Below are positions 8,963-17,919 of a stretch of 64,000 bases of DNA, piece after piece; the first letter of the stretch is position 1; the number at the start of each line of letters is the position of its first letter. Both the position numbers and the translations under genes were made by a program. The DNA is taken from the NCBI RefSeq assembly GCF_028369055.1, contig NZ_JAQNCZ010000001.1, positions 496,001-560,000 on the forward strand, written 5' to 3'. The DNA is from Cognatishimia sp. SS12 (GTDB taxonomy: Bacteria > Pseudomonadota > Alphaproteobacteria > Rhodobacterales > Rhodobacteraceae). Below the pieces are notes generated by a model. It searched no databases and was not told where the DNA came from. It was given only the letters and a program-made list of their open reading frames with translations.

Positions 8963-9075
8963 GATGACCTCATTTTTTTCTTGGACTGAGTTGCCACGGA
9001 TATTGTGCCGCGACAAGGGTAGGAATTGGCCATAAGCCGCGCTATGTGGAGGCATTGACGACAAGGACAGCTCAC

Positions 9076-9600
9076 GTGGACTGGCACACTACCATTCTGG
9101 AACTCATTGATTTGCGCAGTTTCTCGAACCTTTGGTTCTGGATCATGCTTGCGGTTATCTGGTCATCTGCCAGTCATTGGATCATCGGCGTGCCCTATGA
9201 TCTGGTGCTGCGCGCGCGCCGCAAAGGGGGGCGCTATGAAGAAGATCTGGAAGATCTGGTGCGCATCAACGTCGGGCGCCTGATGTATATCGGCCAAAGC
9301 TCGGGCCTGTGGATGACCTCTTTTGGGTGTTTCATGCTCGCCATTATGGCGGTGCTGGGGTTTTACTATCGCATTGAATTTGCCCAGGCCGTGTTTCTCA
9401 TTCTCTTTCCGCTCAGTCTGGTGGGGCTGCTGTCGCTGGCGGCGGCGCGGGGCATTCAGGCCGATGAGCTGCGCGGCGAAGCGCTTTATAAACGGCTGGC
9501 GCGCCACCGCGTCTATGTGCAGCTGATTGGCATGTTGGCGATCTTTTTGACCTCCCTTTGGGGGATGTACCAGAACTTTCAGATTTCACCGCTGAACTAA
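9076..9600 (+). CDS. Conserved integral membrane protein of unknown function
   Basis: A 174-residue protein with about four hydrophobic segments: LWFWIMLAVIWSSASHWIIG, FGCFMLAIMAVLGFYY, AVFLILFPLSLVGLLSL and VQLIGMLAIFLTSLWG. A charged cytoplasmic loop (RARRKGGRYEEDLEDLVR) separates the first from the rest. The GTG at 9076 is preferred because AAGGA precedes it by 8 nt; an upstream ATG at 9046 overlaps the hemB leader. It ends 9 bp before mfd and may be cotranscribed with it. I do not recognise a function. Confidence 0.75.
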   Translation: MDWHTTILELIDLRSFSNLWFWIMLAVIWSSASHWIIGVPYDLVLRARRKGGRYEEDLEDLVRINVGRLMYIGQSSGLWMTSFGCFMLAIMAVLGFYYRIEFAQAVFLILFPLSLVGLLSLAAARGIQADELRGEALYKRLARHRVYVQLIGMLAIFLTSLWGMYQNFQISPLN

Positions 9601-9609
9601 GGGGCAAGC

Positions 9610-12600
9610 ATGTCGCAGCAGCATATCACCGTTGGCGGTGCGCCCGAGGGTTATGACGCCAAGCTGATCCTGGATGAGGTGGCCAAATCCGGTGGCCCAT
9701 TGGTGCATATTGCGCGCGATGACAAACGCATTGCGGCGCTTAAGGCGGCGCTGGCGTTCTATCGCCCTGATATGCCGGTGGTGGTGTTTCCTGGCTGGGA
9801 TTGTTTGCCCTATGACCGCGTGTCGCCCAACGCCGATATATCTGCCGCGCGGATGGCGACGCTGGCCGGGCTGGTGCATGGCACCATGCCCAGCGAATTC
9901 GTATTGCTGACCACGCTCAATGCCGCCATGCAGCGCGTGCCAGCGCGCGACACGCTGAAGGGCGCGACCTTTCAAGCGCGGGTGGGCAACCGGATTGATG
10001 AAAAGGATTTGCGCGATTTTCTGGTGCGCATGGGCTTTACGCAGGCCCCGACGGTGATGGAGCCGGGGGATTATGCCATTCGCGGCGGCATTATAGATAT
10101 CTTCCCGCCCGGTGACAGCGGGCCAGTGCGGCTTGATCTTTTTGGTGATGTGCTGGATGGCGTGCGCGGGTTTGATCCGGTCAGTCAGCGCACCACCGAG
10201 AAACTCGACATGGTGGAGCTTGCGCCGGTCTCTGAGGTGATCTTGGACGATGCCGCCATTGCCCGTTTTCGCCAGAACTACCGGGTGGAGTTTGGCTCCG
10301 CTGGGACAGATGATCCGCTGTATGAGGCGGTGAGTGCAGGGCGCAAACATCAAGGAGTGGAACATTGGCTGCCGTTCTTTCATGAGCGGTTGGAAACGCT
10401 GCTGGATTATCTGCCCAAGGCCACGGTCAGTCAGGATGATCAGGTCGATGCCATGCGGCTTGCGCGGTGGGAGTCGATCGTAGATCAATACGAAACGCGC
10501 ACCCATGCGTTGTCACAGAAAAAACGTTTAGATTCAGTATACAAACCTGTGCCTCCTCATCTTTTGTATCAAGATGAAGAGAGCTGGGACAAGCAGTTGC
10601 AAGATCGTCGTATTCTGCACTTTAAACCCCTGCCGCAAGCATCAGGTCCCGGCGCAACTGACGGCATGGCGCGCATTGGGCGGAATTTTGCACCCGAGCG
10701 CCTACAAGAAAACATAAGCCTTTTCAGCGCACTTGCGGGTCATATTAAAGCAAAGATGCAAGATGGTCCGGTAATCGTCGCGTCCTATTCCGAAGGCGCG
10801 CGCGAACGGCTGAGTGGTCTGATCGAAGACGAAGGCCTGGCTGAAACAATTCTGATCAGTGATGCCCGCGCAATCGACAATCGCGGGCTTTACCTGACCG
10901 TCTGGGCGCTCGAAGCCGGGTTCGAAGCGCCGGCCATGACGGTGATTTCCGAGCAGGATGTGCTGGGCGATCGGTTGATCCGCGCGCCACGCAAGAAACG
11001 CAAAGCCGAAAATTTCCTGACCGAAACCCAGGCGCTGTCGCTGGGCGATCTGGTGGTGCATGTCGATCACGGCATTGGCCGCTATCTGGGGCTTGAGGTC
11101 ATCACCGCCGCCGGCGCGGCGCATGAATGTCTGGCGCTTGAATATGCGGAGAGTTCAAAACTCTATCTGCCGGTTGAGAATATCGAACTGCTGTCCAAAT
11201 ACGGCCATGACGAAGGGCTGCTGGATAAACTCGGTGGTGGGGCCTGGCAGGCCAAGAAAGCGCGGCTGAAAGAACGCATTCGCGAAGTCGCAGACAAGCT
11301 GATCCGCGTCGCTGCCGAACGTGCGCTGCGCAAAGCCCCTGTGCTCGAAGCGCCGCATCACGCCTGGGAGGCGTTTTCGGCGCGGTTCCCCTATCAGGAG
11401 ACCGATGACCAGCTGCGCGCGATCGAAGATGTGCTGACTGACCTCAGCGCCGGGCAGCCGATGGATCGGCTGATCTGCGGTGATGTCGGCTTTGGCAAAA
11501 CCGAAGTGGCGATGCGCGCGGCCTTTGTGGCGGCCATGACCGGGGTGCAGGTGGCGGTGATCGCGCCCACGACCTTGCTGGCGCGGCAGCATTACAAAAG
11601 CTTTGCCGAACGTTTTCGCGGCTTCCCGCTGGAGGTGCGTGGCCTGTCGCGCTTTATCTCGGCCAAAGAGGCGGAGAAAACCCGCGAGGGCCTGTCGCGC
11701 GGCACGGTTGATATTGTGATCGGCACCCACGCGCTTTTGGCAAAAAGCGTGAAATTTCAGAACCTTGGCCTCTTGATTGTGGATGAAGAGCAGCATTTTG
11801 GCGTGAGCCACAAAGAACGGCTGAAGCAGATGCGCTCTGATGTGCATGTGCTGACCCTGACCGCCACGCCAATTCCGCGCACCTTGCAGCTGAGCCTGTC
11901 GGGCGTGCGCGATCTGTCGATTATCGGTACGCCGCCGGTCGACCGGCTGGCGATCCGCACCTATGTCAGCGAATTTGACGCCGTGACCATCCGTGAGGCG
12001 CTGCTGCGTGAACGCTATCGCGGCGGGCAGAGTTTTTACGTGGTGCCGCGCATTTCAGATCTGCCCGAGATCGAAGAGTTCTTAAAAGAACAATTGCCTG
12101 AGCTGTCATATGTGGTGGCCCACGGGCAGATGGCCGCGGGCGAGCTTGATGATCGCATGAACGCCTTTTATGACGGGCAATATGATGTCTTGCTGGCCAC
12201 AACGATTGTGGAAAGCGGGCTGGATATCCCAACTGCCAACACGATGGTGGTGCATCGCGCGGATATGTTCGGCCTCTCGCAGCTTTATCAGATCCGTGGC
12301 CGGGTCGGGCGCAGCAAGACACGCGCCTATGCCTATCTGACGACCAAACCGCGCAAACCGCTGACGCCCGCGGCCGAAAAACGCCTGCGTGTGCTGGGTT
12401 CACTTGATACATTAGGAGCAGGTTTTACCCTTGCTTCCCAAGACCTTGACATTCGAGGTGCAGGTAATCTGTTAGGTGAAGAACAGTCCGGACAGATGCG
12501 TGATGTGGGTTATGAGCTTTACCAATCCATGTTGGAAGAGGCCATTGCCAAGATCAAATCTGGTGAGATGGAGGGCCTGACCGAAACCGATGATCAATGG

Positions 12601-13044
12601 GCCCCACAGATCAACCTGGGTGTGCCGGTCTTGATCCCGGAAACCTATGTGCCTGATCTGGATGTGCGACTGGGACTTTACCGTCGTCTCAGCAGCTTGT
12701 CGCGCAAAGTTGAACTGGAAGGCTTTGCTGCCGAGTTGATTGATCGGTTTGGCAAACTGCCCAAAGAGGTGAACACGCTGCTGCTGGTGGTGCGGATCAA
12801 AGCCATGTGCAAACGCGCCGGCATTGCCAAACTGGATGGTGGCCCCAAAGGGGCAACCATTCAGTTCCACAATGACAAGTTTCCCTCGCCGCAGGGGCTG
12901 GTCGAATTTCTCACCGCGCAAAAAGACCTCGCCAAGATCAAAGACAATAAGATTGTCGTGCGGCGTGATTGGCGCAGCGACGCAGACAAGATCAAAGGGG
13001 CTTTTGCGATTGCCCGTGATCTGGCGCAGAAAGCAAAGGTTTAG
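9610..13044 (+). CDS. mfd: Transcription-repair coupling factor
   Basis: A 1144-residue Mfd, full length for the family. It pushes stalled RNA polymerase off lesions and recruits UvrA. The order is: UvrB-like region (N-terminus, with WDCLPYDRVSP); RNA-polymerase-interacting domain around LGDLVVHVDHGIGRYLGLE; superfamily 2 translocase with Walker A GDVGFGKTE (about 624-632) and DEEQ (about 725-728); helicase motifs GLDIPTANT and QIRGRVGRS; and the C-terminal UvrA-binding TRCF domain. Two stretches (about 10510-10760 and 12400-12530) use A/T-ending codons unlike their surroundings. It meets the convergent Bcr/CflA gene with a 4-bp overlap. Confidence 0.97.
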   Translation: MSQQHITVGGAPEGYDAKLILDEVAKSGGPLVHIARDDKRIAALKAALAFYRPDMPVVVFPGWDCLPYDRVSPNADISAARMATLAGLVHGTMPSEFVLLTTLNAAMQRVPARDTLKGATFQARVGNRIDEKDLRDFLVRMGFTQAPTVMEPGDYAIRGGIIDIFPPGDSGPVRLDLFGDVLDGVRGFDPVSQRTTEKLDMVELAPVSEVILDDAAIARFRQNYRVEFGSAGTDDPLYEAVSAGRKHQGVEHWLPFFHERLETLLDYLPKATVSQDDQVDAMRLARWESIVDQYETRTHALSQKKRLDSVYKPVPPHLLYQDEESWDKQLQDRRILHFKPLPQASGPGATDGMARIGRNFAPERLQENISLFSALAGHIKAKMQDGPVIVASYSEGARERLSGLIEDEGLAETILISDARAIDNRGLYLTVWALEAGFEAPAMTVISEQDVLGDRLIRAPRKKRKAENFLTETQALSLGDLVVHVDHGIGRYLGLEVITAAGAAHECLALEYAESSKLYLPVENIELLSKYGHDEGLLDKLGGGAWQAKKARLKERIREVADKLIRVAAERALRKAPVLEAPHHAWEAFSARFPYQETDDQLRAIEDVLTDLSAGQPMDRLICGDVGFGKTEVAMRAAFVAAMTGVQVAVIAPTTLLARQHYKSFAERFRGFPLEVRGLSRFISAKEAEKTREGLSRGTVDIVIGTHALLAKSVKFQNLGLLIVDEEQHFGVSHKERLKQMRSDVHVLTLTATPIPRTLQLSLSGVRDLSIIGTPPVDRLAIRTYVSEFDAVTIREALLRERYRGGQSFYVVPRISDLPEIEEFLKEQLPELSYVVAHGQMAAGELDDRMNAFYDGQYDVLLATTIVESGLDIPTANTMVVHRADMFGLSQLYQIRGRVGRSKTRAYAYLTTKPRKPLTPAAEKRLRVLGSLDTLGAGFTLASQDLDIRGAGNLLGEEQSGQMRDVGYELYQSMLEEAIAKIKSGEMEGLTETDDQWAPQINLGVPVLIPETYVPDLDVRLGLYRRLSSLSRKVELEGFAAELIDRFGKLPKEVNTLLLVVRIKAMCKRAGIAKLDGGPKGATIQFHNDKFPSPQGLVEFLTAQKDLAKIKDNKIVVRRDWRSDADKIKGAFAIARDLAQKAKV

Positions 13045-14246
13045 GCGGGCTGCGTCAGTTGCCGTGGCCCAAGCATCAGCATCAGGATCTGCGCCAGCCC
13101 GGCGCAGATCAGCACCCCGATCAGTAGGGCGAGGGGCGTGCCGTCAAAACTGAGGCTGACGGGAATGGCCATCAGGGCCGACACCACCGTGGCCGCCGCG
13201 CCGTTGATAGAGGCGGCTAGCCCCGCGATATGGCCCAAAGGCTCCAGCGCCAGGGCATTCAGATTGCCAAAGATAAACCCGATCGAGAAAAGCAGGCAGG
13301 TCAGCCAGGCGAAAAAAACCCAAACACTCATGACGTCATAGGACCAAGCCAGCAAAGCCATCAGGCTCAGCCCGATCTGCGCCACAAGCGCCGCTTTGAT
13401 CAAAAAGCGCATGCCGAATTTCAGCACCAACCGCCCGTTCACCACACTGGCGGGTATCGACAGCAAGGCCGCCCCGGCAAAGAAATAGGGAAAGCTGTCC
13501 GTGACGCCAAAGGTCTGTGCATAAATCGGCTGCACCACCGAGATCATGGAAAACAGGCTGGCATAGCCCAGCGTCTGGGTTGCAACCGCATATCGAAACA
13601 CTCGATTGCCAAAGCATTCTCTGACGGCAGACAAGATATCGCGCAGCGAAATCCGCCGGCGATTGTGCCGCGCCAGCGTCTCGGTGCGTCGCAGCGCCAG
13701 CCATAGGCCGATCAGGGCCGCAAAGAGCGTGAAGGCAAAGAAAATCCAGCGCCAGCCTGCGAGGTTGAGGATCGATTGCCCCACCAAAGGCGCAACCGCC
13801 GGAACCAGCGCAAAGACCGTCATCGCAAAGGACACGATGGAGGCCATGCGCTCGCCGGAATAAAGATCGCGCACCATGGCAAGCCCGGCAATGCGCGGCC
13901 CGGCCATGGCCAGCCCTTGCAGAAAGCGCCCCGCCAAAATCCCCGTCAGATCCGTCGCCAACCCCGCCCAGAGCGCGCCGAGCATATAGATCGCAAAGCC
14001 CCCCAGAATGATCGGCTTGCGCCCGAACGCATCCGACAGTGGCCCCGCAAAAAAGGTGCCAACCCCCAAGCCCAGCACAAAAATGGTCACAACCAGCGTG
14101 GCTTTTTCTGGGGCATCCGGCGTCAGCTCGCGGCCCATTTGCGTCAGTGCCGGCAGCATCGCATCGATGGAAAAGGCAATGGTGGCAAAGAGCATTGCAA
14201 CCAGCGCAATAAACTCCAGCTCCGCTGAGCGGCTGAGGCGAGACAT
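13041..14246 (-). CDS. MFS multidrug efflux transporter, Bcr/CflA family
   Basis: A 401-residue transporter with about 12 membrane segments. The motif-A-like loop GPLSDAFGRKPIILGG follows the second segment, and the family pattern AFSIDAMLPALTQMGREL lies in the first. Bcr/CflA members export bicyclomycin, sulfonamides, chloramphenicol or natural metabolites by proton antiport. Its stop overlaps the mfd stop by 4 bp (convergent). Substrate unknown. Confidence 0.9.
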   Translation of the reverse strand: MSRLSRSAELEFIALVAMLFATIAFSIDAMLPALTQMGRELTPDAPEKATLVVTIFVLGLGVGTFFAGPLSDAFGRKPIILGGFAIYMLGALWAGLATDLTGILAGRFLQGLAMAGPRIAGLAMVRDLYSGERMASIVSFAMTVFALVPAVAPLVGQSILNLAGWRWIFFAFTLFAALIGLWLALRRTETLARHNRRRISLRDILSAVRECFGNRVFRYAVATQTLGYASLFSMISVVQPIYAQTFGVTDSFPYFFAGAALLSIPASVVNGRLVLKFGMRFLIKAALVAQIGLSLMALLAWSYDVMSVWVFFAWLTCLLFSIGFIFGNLNALALEPLGHIAGLAASINGAAATVVSALMAIPVSLSFDGTPLALLIGVLICAGLAQILMLMLGPRQLTQPA

Positions 14247-14369
14247 CAGATCGTCCTTTGAGTGGGTCCGCGCGGCGCAAAATTGCGCTGAGTGCGGCGT
14301 AAAACAGACCGCACCCTACAGCGGGTCAGCCCGGATGCAAGCCTTTACCCCGCGACCTTTTGTGCAATT

Positions 14370-15020
14370 TTACTGGTCTTGTTGTGCGTGCAGTTCGGCG
14401 ATGACCTTGCGCCAAAGCTCTGGCGGTTGCGAACCCGGCACCGCGTGCTGCCCCGCAACGATAAAGGTGGGCACCGAGTTTACCCCCATTTCGCGTGCGG
14501 TCTGATCACGCTTTTGGATGTCTTCGCGATCCTCATCTGTCTTTAACAGCCGCATCACGACCGAGGCGTCCATGCCTGCGCTGTCGGCGATATCAGCCAG
14601 AACCTCATGATCGCCAATATCGCGGCCTTGCTGGAAATAAGCGTCAAACAGCTGATCCACCACAGCATTCTGTTTGCCGTCGATCTTGGCCCAATGCAGC
14701 AAACGGTGCGCATCCAGCGTATTTGGCGTGCGTTTGATCGCCGCCACATCCAGCGGGATGTCATTGGCTTCGGCATGGGCAACGATCTGGCCATAGGTTT
14801 TGACCGCGTTTTCCTTGCCGCCAAATTTCCGCTCCAGATAGTCGGCGCGGTCCATGCCTTCGGCGGGCATATCCGGGTTCAACTGAAACGGATGCCATTC
14901 AATGACAAAGGGGTGGACACCTTCTTCGGCCAACGCGCGGTCGAGCAGGGTTTTGCCGATATAGCACCAGGGGCAGATCGGGTCGGACATGATATCAAGC
15001 TTTACCGGTGTTGCTGTCAT
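14370..15020 (-). CDS. DsbA-family (FrnE-like) thiol oxidoreductase
   Basis: A 216-residue thioredoxin-fold protein with the active-site motif CPWC in SDPICPWCYIGK close to the N-terminus, no signal peptide, and the helical insertion and VPTFIV cis-proline loop of the 2-hydroxychromene-2-carboxylate isomerase/FrnE group. It is therefore cytoplasmic. The ATG at 15020 lies inside the 3' end of the upstream ligase gene (26-bp overlap, same strand), so the two are translationally coupled. Role not known; FrnE relatives have been linked to polyketide synthesis and oxidative stress. Confidence 0.88.
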   Translation of the reverse strand: MTATPVKLDIMSDPICPWCYIGKTLLDRALAEEGVHPFVIEWHPFQLNPDMPAEGMDRADYLERKFGGKENAVKTYGQIVAHAEANDIPLDVAAIKRTPNTLDAHRLLHWAKIDGKQNAVVDQLFDAYFQQGRDIGDHEVLADIADSAGMDASVVMRLLKTDEDREDIQKRDQTAREMGVNSVPTFIVAGQHAVPGSQPPELWRKVIAELHAQQDQ

Positions 15021-16533
15021 CCTGGGCCTCGTACATGGTTTGCAGCGCTTTGCGCGCCAATTTTCCGTTTGCATTCACCGGCAGCTGGGGCAGGCGGCGA
15101 TACAGTCGAGGCTGCTTGTAACGGGCCAGAACCGAATTGGCAAAAGCTTCTAGGGCGGCGACGTTCACGTCCCTGTCAGCGGTGTAGAAGGCGGCGATGA
15201 TGCTTGTTCCGGGTTTGACGGCAATATCGGTGACGGCGACGCCTGTCAGCCCGTCAAAGCCCATCAGTGCGGCTTCGACCTCAAGGGGGGAGACGCGAAA
15301 GCCGCCAGCATTCATTATGTCATCGGCGCGGCCCAGATAGGTGATGCTGCCATCAGCGGCGATACGCCCCAGATCGCCGGTCAGAAACCAGTCGCCCCGA
15401 AAACGTGCTGCTGTCGCCTCTGGCGCATCAAGATACCCCAGCATCAAACCAGGATCATCGCGGTGCACAGCAATCTCACCCGCCGTCCCGAGGGCAACAG
15501 GCCCACCTGCGCCCACAATGGCGACGCGGCGGCCGGGCTGCGGGCGGCCAAGCGTGCCGGTCTGGGCCGGGGCGCTGGGGCTGCCCGAAATGAAGGTGGA
15601 ACATTCGGACATGCCAAAGGCCTCGTGCAGGGCGGTCCCGGTGGCGGCCTGCCAGTCGCGGCGCAGGGGTTCAGGCAGTTTTTCACCGGCGCTGAGCCCA
15701 TGCCGCAGGTGCGGCAGCGCGGGAAGGCGGCCTCCTTTCAACATTTTGCGGTAGACGCCGGGCGCGGCGGCCAGAAGCGTTGCCTTGTGGCGGTGCAGCA
15801 ACAGAGGCAGCGCCTCAAGCTGCACGCCAGGGGCCGGGATCAGGCTGGTAGCCCCCAGGCTCCAGGGATCCAGAAGCCCCGCGCCAAGCGTAAAGGTCCA
15901 ATTGAACGCCCCAGCGTGCAGCAGCCGGTCGGCCTCGGTCAATCCATACCATCCCGTATGCATCATCTGCCGCGCCCAGATGGCCCGATGGCCATGCATC
16001 ACCGCACGGGGCCGCGCGCTGGTGCCCGAGGTAAAGACGATATAGGCCAGACGGTTCGGATCCCCCAGATGAAACGCCGCCTGCGGGCCGGATTTCCAGG
16101 CGTCCAGCACATCGGTTGTCAGCACGGCGCAGTCAGGCTGCCCCAGCGCGGCCTGCCCATCATGCACTACCAGCTGCGGTTTGATCAGGTCATAGAGCGG
16201 GGCGAGTTCGGCCGCGGTCAGCTGCGCGGATGTCGGAACGGCCACCATGCCAGCGGCGATGGCGGCCAGATAGACAATCGGGAAATCCACCGAATTACCA
16301 ATGCGCATCATGAGGCGTGCGCCCGGTGTCAGCCCCTGATCCAGCAGCCCCTGCGCCACGCCCAAAACGGCCTGCTTCAGCGCCGCGTAGCTGAGCGTTT
16401 CTGTACGCTCGGGACCGGCGATGATCAGCGCGGGTTTTGCGCCCATTACGTCGGCCTTGGCAAGCACATGTTGCGCCAGGTTAAACGGCGCGGGGCAGGG
16501 CGCGGGGGCACCATGATCAAAAATTGACAGCAT
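14995..16533 (-). CDS. AMP-dependent acyl/aryl-CoA ligase
   Basis: A 512-residue class I adenylate-forming enzyme. The P-loop reads YIVFTSGTSARPRAVMHGHRA, the A5-type motif EAFGMSE, the A7/A8 region WFLTGDLGRIAADGSITYLGRADDIMNAGGFRVSP, and the catalytic lysine is in NGKLARKAL near the C-terminus. The first Gly/Lys positions of the P-loop (ARPRAV in place of the usual GxPKGV) deviate from consensus. Closest in layout to benzoate-CoA-ligase-like or short-chain acyl-CoA synthetases; substrate uncertain. It is divergent from the XRE-cupin regulator, which may control it, and coupled to the DsbA-like gene downstream. Confidence 0.88.
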   Translation of the reverse strand: MLSIFDHGAPAPCPAPFNLAQHVLAKADVMGAKPALIIAGPERTETLSYAALKQAVLGVAQGLLDQGLTPGARLMMRIGNSVDFPIVYLAAIAAGMVAVPTSAQLTAAELAPLYDLIKPQLVVHDGQAALGQPDCAVLTTDVLDAWKSGPQAAFHLGDPNRLAYIVFTSGTSARPRAVMHGHRAIWARQMMHTGWYGLTEADRLLHAGAFNWTFTLGAGLLDPWSLGATSLIPAPGVQLEALPLLLHRHKATLLAAAPGVYRKMLKGGRLPALPHLRHGLSAGEKLPEPLRRDWQAATGTALHEAFGMSECSTFISGSPSAPAQTGTLGRPQPGRRVAIVGAGGPVALGTAGEIAVHRDDPGLMLGYLDAPEATAARFRGDWFLTGDLGRIAADGSITYLGRADDIMNAGGFRVSPLEVEAALMGFDGLTGVAVTDIAVKPGTSIIAAFYTADRDVNVAALEAFANSVLARYKQPRLYRRLPQLPVNANGKLARKALQTMYEAQDDSNTGKA

Positions 16534-16642
16534 ATCACTGTGCTAGGCAATCGCCGTGTTTCCGGCAAGAGGCTGACCTCTGGGCGAGACAACATAACGC
16601 AAGGTTCTTGATGTTTTTTTGCAGGCGGCCTAGACACTTGGC

Positions 16643-17266
16643 ATGACGGACAGAGACCCCAAAAGCCTTATTCAGGTTGCCCGCGAGAATGGCCCCCAAG
16701 AAGAGGCAGAGCCATTGGACCTTGGCCAGCGTGTGCGCGAGCTGCGCAAAGCGCGCAATTGGACGCTGGAGCAAGCGGCTTCGCAGGCGGGGCTGGCGCG
16801 CTCCACCCTGTCCAAGATCGAAAATGGTCAGATGTCGCCCACCTATGATGCCCTCAAGAAATTGGCCGAAGGGTTGGAAATTTCGGTGCCGCAGCTGTTT
16901 ACCCCGCCCATGCGCGATCAGATCAATGGCCGTATGGTGGTGACAAAACAGGGGCAGGGCGCGCATCGCCCCACCGCCACCTATGAGCATGAATTGCTGG
17001 CAGAAAATCTGACCAAGAAAAACATGCTGCCCTACCGCGCCCGCGTGCGCGCCCGCAGCATGGAGGAATTTGACGGCTGGGTGCGCCATGACGGCGAAGA
17101 GTTTCTTTATGTGCTGACTGGGGTCATCAAGCTCTACACAGAGTTTTACGAACCCATCGAAATGCGCCGCGGGGACAGCGCCTATTATGATGGCACCATG
17201 GGGCACAACGTTGTGTCGCTGAGCGAAGAAGACGCCAATATTCTGTGGGTGACGTCGCTGGCCTAG
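16643..17266 (+). CDS. XRE-family regulator with C-terminal cupin domain
   Basis: A 207-residue protein with an HTH_3 domain (about residues 25-85: VRELRKARNWTLEQAASQAGLARSTLSKIENG) and a cupin sensor domain (about 120-205: EEFLYVLTGVIKLYTEFYEPIEMRRGDSAYYDGTMGHNVVSL). Such XRE-cupin (SutR/PuuR-type) proteins are one-component regulators of small-molecule metabolism. The gene is divergent from the acyl-CoA ligase across a 109-bp intergenic region, so that operon is the likely target. It overlaps the DUF1638 gene by 4 bp at the stops. Confidence 0.9.
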   Translation: MTDRDPKSLIQVARENGPQEEAEPLDLGQRVRELRKARNWTLEQAASQAGLARSTLSKIENGQMSPTYDALKKLAEGLEISVPQLFTPPMRDQINGRMVVTKQGQGAHRPTATYEHELLAENLTKKNMLPYRARVRARSMEEFDGWVRHDGEEFLYVLTGVIKLYTEFYEPIEMRRGDSAYYDGTMGHNVVSLSEEDANILWVTSLA

Positions 17267-17910
17267 CTGCGTGCAACGCCTGTGAGCGTTGTTTCTAGGT
17301 CGCCATAGCCGGTAAAACGGTATTCATAGGCCAGACCCAATTGCGCTGCGCAGGCGCGGGCTTTTTCCTCCAGCGCCGTGTCTATGGTTTGCGCCTGATA
17401 GACCAATTTTTCATAATGGCCAAAATACGTGTCGCGCAGCTCTGGGTATCGGTCCAGCCCAAGGGGTTTGATCACAAAGGCCTCAAACTGGCGCACCAGA
17501 AAATCCGTGAGGTAAAAGGCGGTGAATTCGGTGTCGCTCTTCGCTGCAAAGCGGTCGTTGCCCTCAAAAAAACTATAGCAATGCGGGCCGGGCACCATCT
17601 TAACCCCCAACTCGTCGCAGACGCGCTGCAACTGCCCACCGGTGCCGCAATCGGCATAGACAACAAAGATCTGATCAAAATCCGCGCGGTGTTTTTCAAC
17701 AGCGTGGCGCACGGCGGCGGGGATGTCTTGTGGGCTGTTGTGCAAAATGGCGGGCAGACATGTGATGGCCATGTGATCCCAGCCATTACTCTCTTTGAGA
17801 TCAATGATTTCACGCGCCAGCGCGCCGCATGCTATCAGCAACACGCGCCCCGTTTCCACGCTGGCCTCAAGGCCCGCGCGGGTCAATGTGTCATCATTAA
17901 GCTGCGCCAT
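17263..17910 (-). CDS. DUF1638 protein, corrinoid-operon partner
   Basis: A 215-residue protein matching DUF1638. It has a Rossmann-like start (VLLIACGALAREIIDLK), a conserved cysteine/glycine segment VVYADCGTGGQLQ, and CYSFFEGNDRF. It starts 9 bp after the corrinoid protein stop on the same strand. DUF1638 genes commonly sit beside corrinoid methyltransferase genes, so a role in corrinoid loading, reduction or methyl transfer is plausible, but no activity is established to my knowledge. Confidence 0.85.
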   Translation of the reverse strand: MAQLNDDTLTRAGLEASVETGRVLLIACGALAREIIDLKESNGWDHMAITCLPAILHNSPQDIPAAVRHAVEKHRADFDQIFVVYADCGTGGQLQRVCDELGVKMVPGPHCYSFFEGNDRFAAKSDTEFTAFYLTDFLVRQFEAFVIKPLGLDRYPELRDTYFGHYEKLVYQAQTIDTALEEKARACAAQLGLAYEYRFTGYGDLETTLTGVARS

Positions 17911-17919
17911 TTGGCCTGA

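Noticed and set aside
16604-16618. Possible LexA half-site GTTC upstream of the XRE-cupin gene
   Set aside because: The second GTTC is missing at the required 7-nt distance (TTTT instead), so it does not meet the GTTC-N7-GTTC pattern.
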